This document shows positions 63,369 through 64,000 of a stretch of 64,000 bases of DNA, one piece after another. The stretch spans positions 186,001 to 250,000 of the forward strand of contig NZ_JNCK01000001.1 in the NCBI RefSeq assembly GCF_000731955.1, given 5' to 3'. Source of the DNA: Halomonas zincidurans B6 (lineage in GTDB: Bacteria; Pseudomonadota; Gammaproteobacteria; Pseudomonadales; Halomonadaceae). The first letter of the stretch is position 1. Every line of letters starts with the position of its first letter. The position numbers and the translations under genes were made by a program. The notes under the pieces are model-generated. The model saw nothing but the letters and a program-made list of their open reading frames with translations. It was not told where the DNA came from and searched no databases.

Positions 63369-63818
63369 ATGAGTGAATACCGGATCGGCGAGGGCATGGA
63401 AGTCACCCTGCACTTCACCCTCAAGCTCGAGGACGGCACGGTGGTCGATTCCACCCGCGACAAGCAGCCGGCGACGTTCCAGGTCGGCGACGGCAACCTA
63501 CCGCCGGGCTTCGAGGCGCCGCTGACGGGCCTGACCGACGGCGAGACCGGCAGCTACGAGATCTCGCCGGAACATGCCTTCGGCCAGCACAACCCGCAGA
63601 ACATCCAGTCGTTGCCGCGCGACAGTTTCGACGACACCGACGAGCTGGAAGAGGGCCTGGTGATGTCGTTCGCCGACCCGGCGGGCGGCGAGTTGCCGGG
63701 AGTGATCGCCGAGATCGGCGACAAGCGCGTCGAGGTGGACTTCAATCACCCGCTGGCGGGGCGTACCCTGACCTTCGACGTCGAGGTGATCGAGGTGCGG
63801 CCGGCGACGACCCACTGA
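63369..63818 (+). CDS. fkpB: FKBP-type peptidyl-prolyl isomerase (SlpA-like)
   Basis: A 149-residue cytoplasmic FKBP with an inserted chaperone flap, as in E. coli SlpA/FkpB. Core segments are EVTLHFTLKLEDGTVVDST, GNLPPGFEAPLTGLTDGE, YEISPEHAFGQHNP and VEVDFNHPLAGRTLTFDVEVIEV. The gene regularly sits between lspA and ispH, as here. The ATG at 63369 is chosen; an in-frame GTG 15 bp upstream is less likely. Confidence 0.95.
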   Translation: MSEYRIGEGMEVTLHFTLKLEDGTVVDSTRDKQPATFQVGDGNLPPGFEAPLTGLTDGETGSYEISPEHAFGQHNPQNIQSLPRDSFDDTDELEEGLVMSFADPAGGELPGVIAEIGDKRVEVDFNHPLAGRTLTFDVEVIEVRPATTH

Positions 63819-63885
63819 GCCGCCGCGTAGCGCTTTTCATAGACATACACCGCCATTGATACCGCGCGTATCGAGCGAGGCAGAC

Positions 63886-64000
63886 ATGCAGATCAAGTTG
63901 GCCAATCCCCGCGGCTTCTGCGCGGGCGTCGATCGGGCGATCGATATCGTCAACCGGGCGCTCGACGTGCTGGGCCCGCCCATCTACGTGCGCCACGAAG
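63886..64000 (+). CDS. ispH: 4-hydroxy-3-methylbut-2-enyl diphosphate reductase (N-terminal fragment)
   Basis: The first 38 codons are present; the gene runs off the right edge. QIKLANPRGFCAGVDRAIDI is the unmistakable IspH (LytB) N-terminus, with the first Cys ligand of its iron-sulfur cluster (GFCAGV). IspH makes IPP and DMAPP in the last step of the methylerythritol-phosphate pathway and so feeds IspB. An AGGCAG-type site precedes the ATG. Confidence 0.95.
   Translation, partial: MQIKLANPRGFCAGVDRAIDIVNRALDVLGPPIYVRHE

Overview
The window is a high-GC, gene-dense bacterial chromosome segment with about 57 protein genes (one cut at each end), one tRNA and no rRNA, CRISPR array, intact insertion sequence or prophage. 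Gene content and order are those of a Pseudomonas/Oceanospirillales-type gammaproteobacterium. The GC content, acidic tracts in RpoD and ObgE, Asp/Ala/Pro-rich extensions on MurJ and RibF, and the gene repertoire suggest a halophile of the Halomonas group; that genus-level placement is inference.

Layout. 1-2917: the 3' end of a GH15 glycosidase, an OsmC-like protein, and murU-amgK (cell-wall sugar recycling). 3096-12530: lptD-surA-pdxA-rsmA-apaG-apaH-glpE-cca on the plus strand, then folK-folB on minus. 12531-19080: plsY, a REP cluster, tsaD, and the macromolecular-synthesis operon rpsU-dnaG-rpoD. 19169-23486: a LysR regulator divergent from L-serine deaminase, then fabA-fabB for unsaturated fatty acids. 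23626-25724: a 168-bp element with terminal inverted repeats in front of a membrane PAS-GGDEF-EAL protein.

25743-32794 is the most interesting accessory block: a seven-gene minus-strand operon (MerR/LitR-like regulator, photolyase, NTF2-like protein, SDR, FAD oxidoreductase, DUF1365, cyclopropane-fatty-acid-synthase-like methyltransferase). It sits behind a TATACA-N12-TGTACA operator of the kind used by light-responsive LitR/PplR regulators. The regulator lacks the cobalamin-ligand histidine, so light or oxidative stress would have to reach it another way. DNA photorepair and membrane-lipid modification are thereby coupled.

33164-43315: an SDR39U1-type epimerase, rapA, a membrane-anchored TlpA-like thioredoxin, small membrane protein, RibD-like reductase, and an ATP-grasp ligase followed by a CocE/NonD hydrolase (an uncharacterised pair). 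43575-46590: the homogentisate operon hmgA-fah-maiA with a clear promoter and palindromic operator. 46899-51215: a ugp-type glycerol-3-phosphate ABC transporter. 51216-51981: a gene-poor stretch with a frameshifted BrnA-type antitoxin pseudogene, four REP sequences and a terminator. 51982 to the end: tRNA-Pro(CGG), ispB, rplU-rpmA-obgE-proB, rpsT, murJ, ribF-ileS-lspA-fkpB and the start of ispH, a conserved block for translation, isoprenoids and envelope biogenesis.
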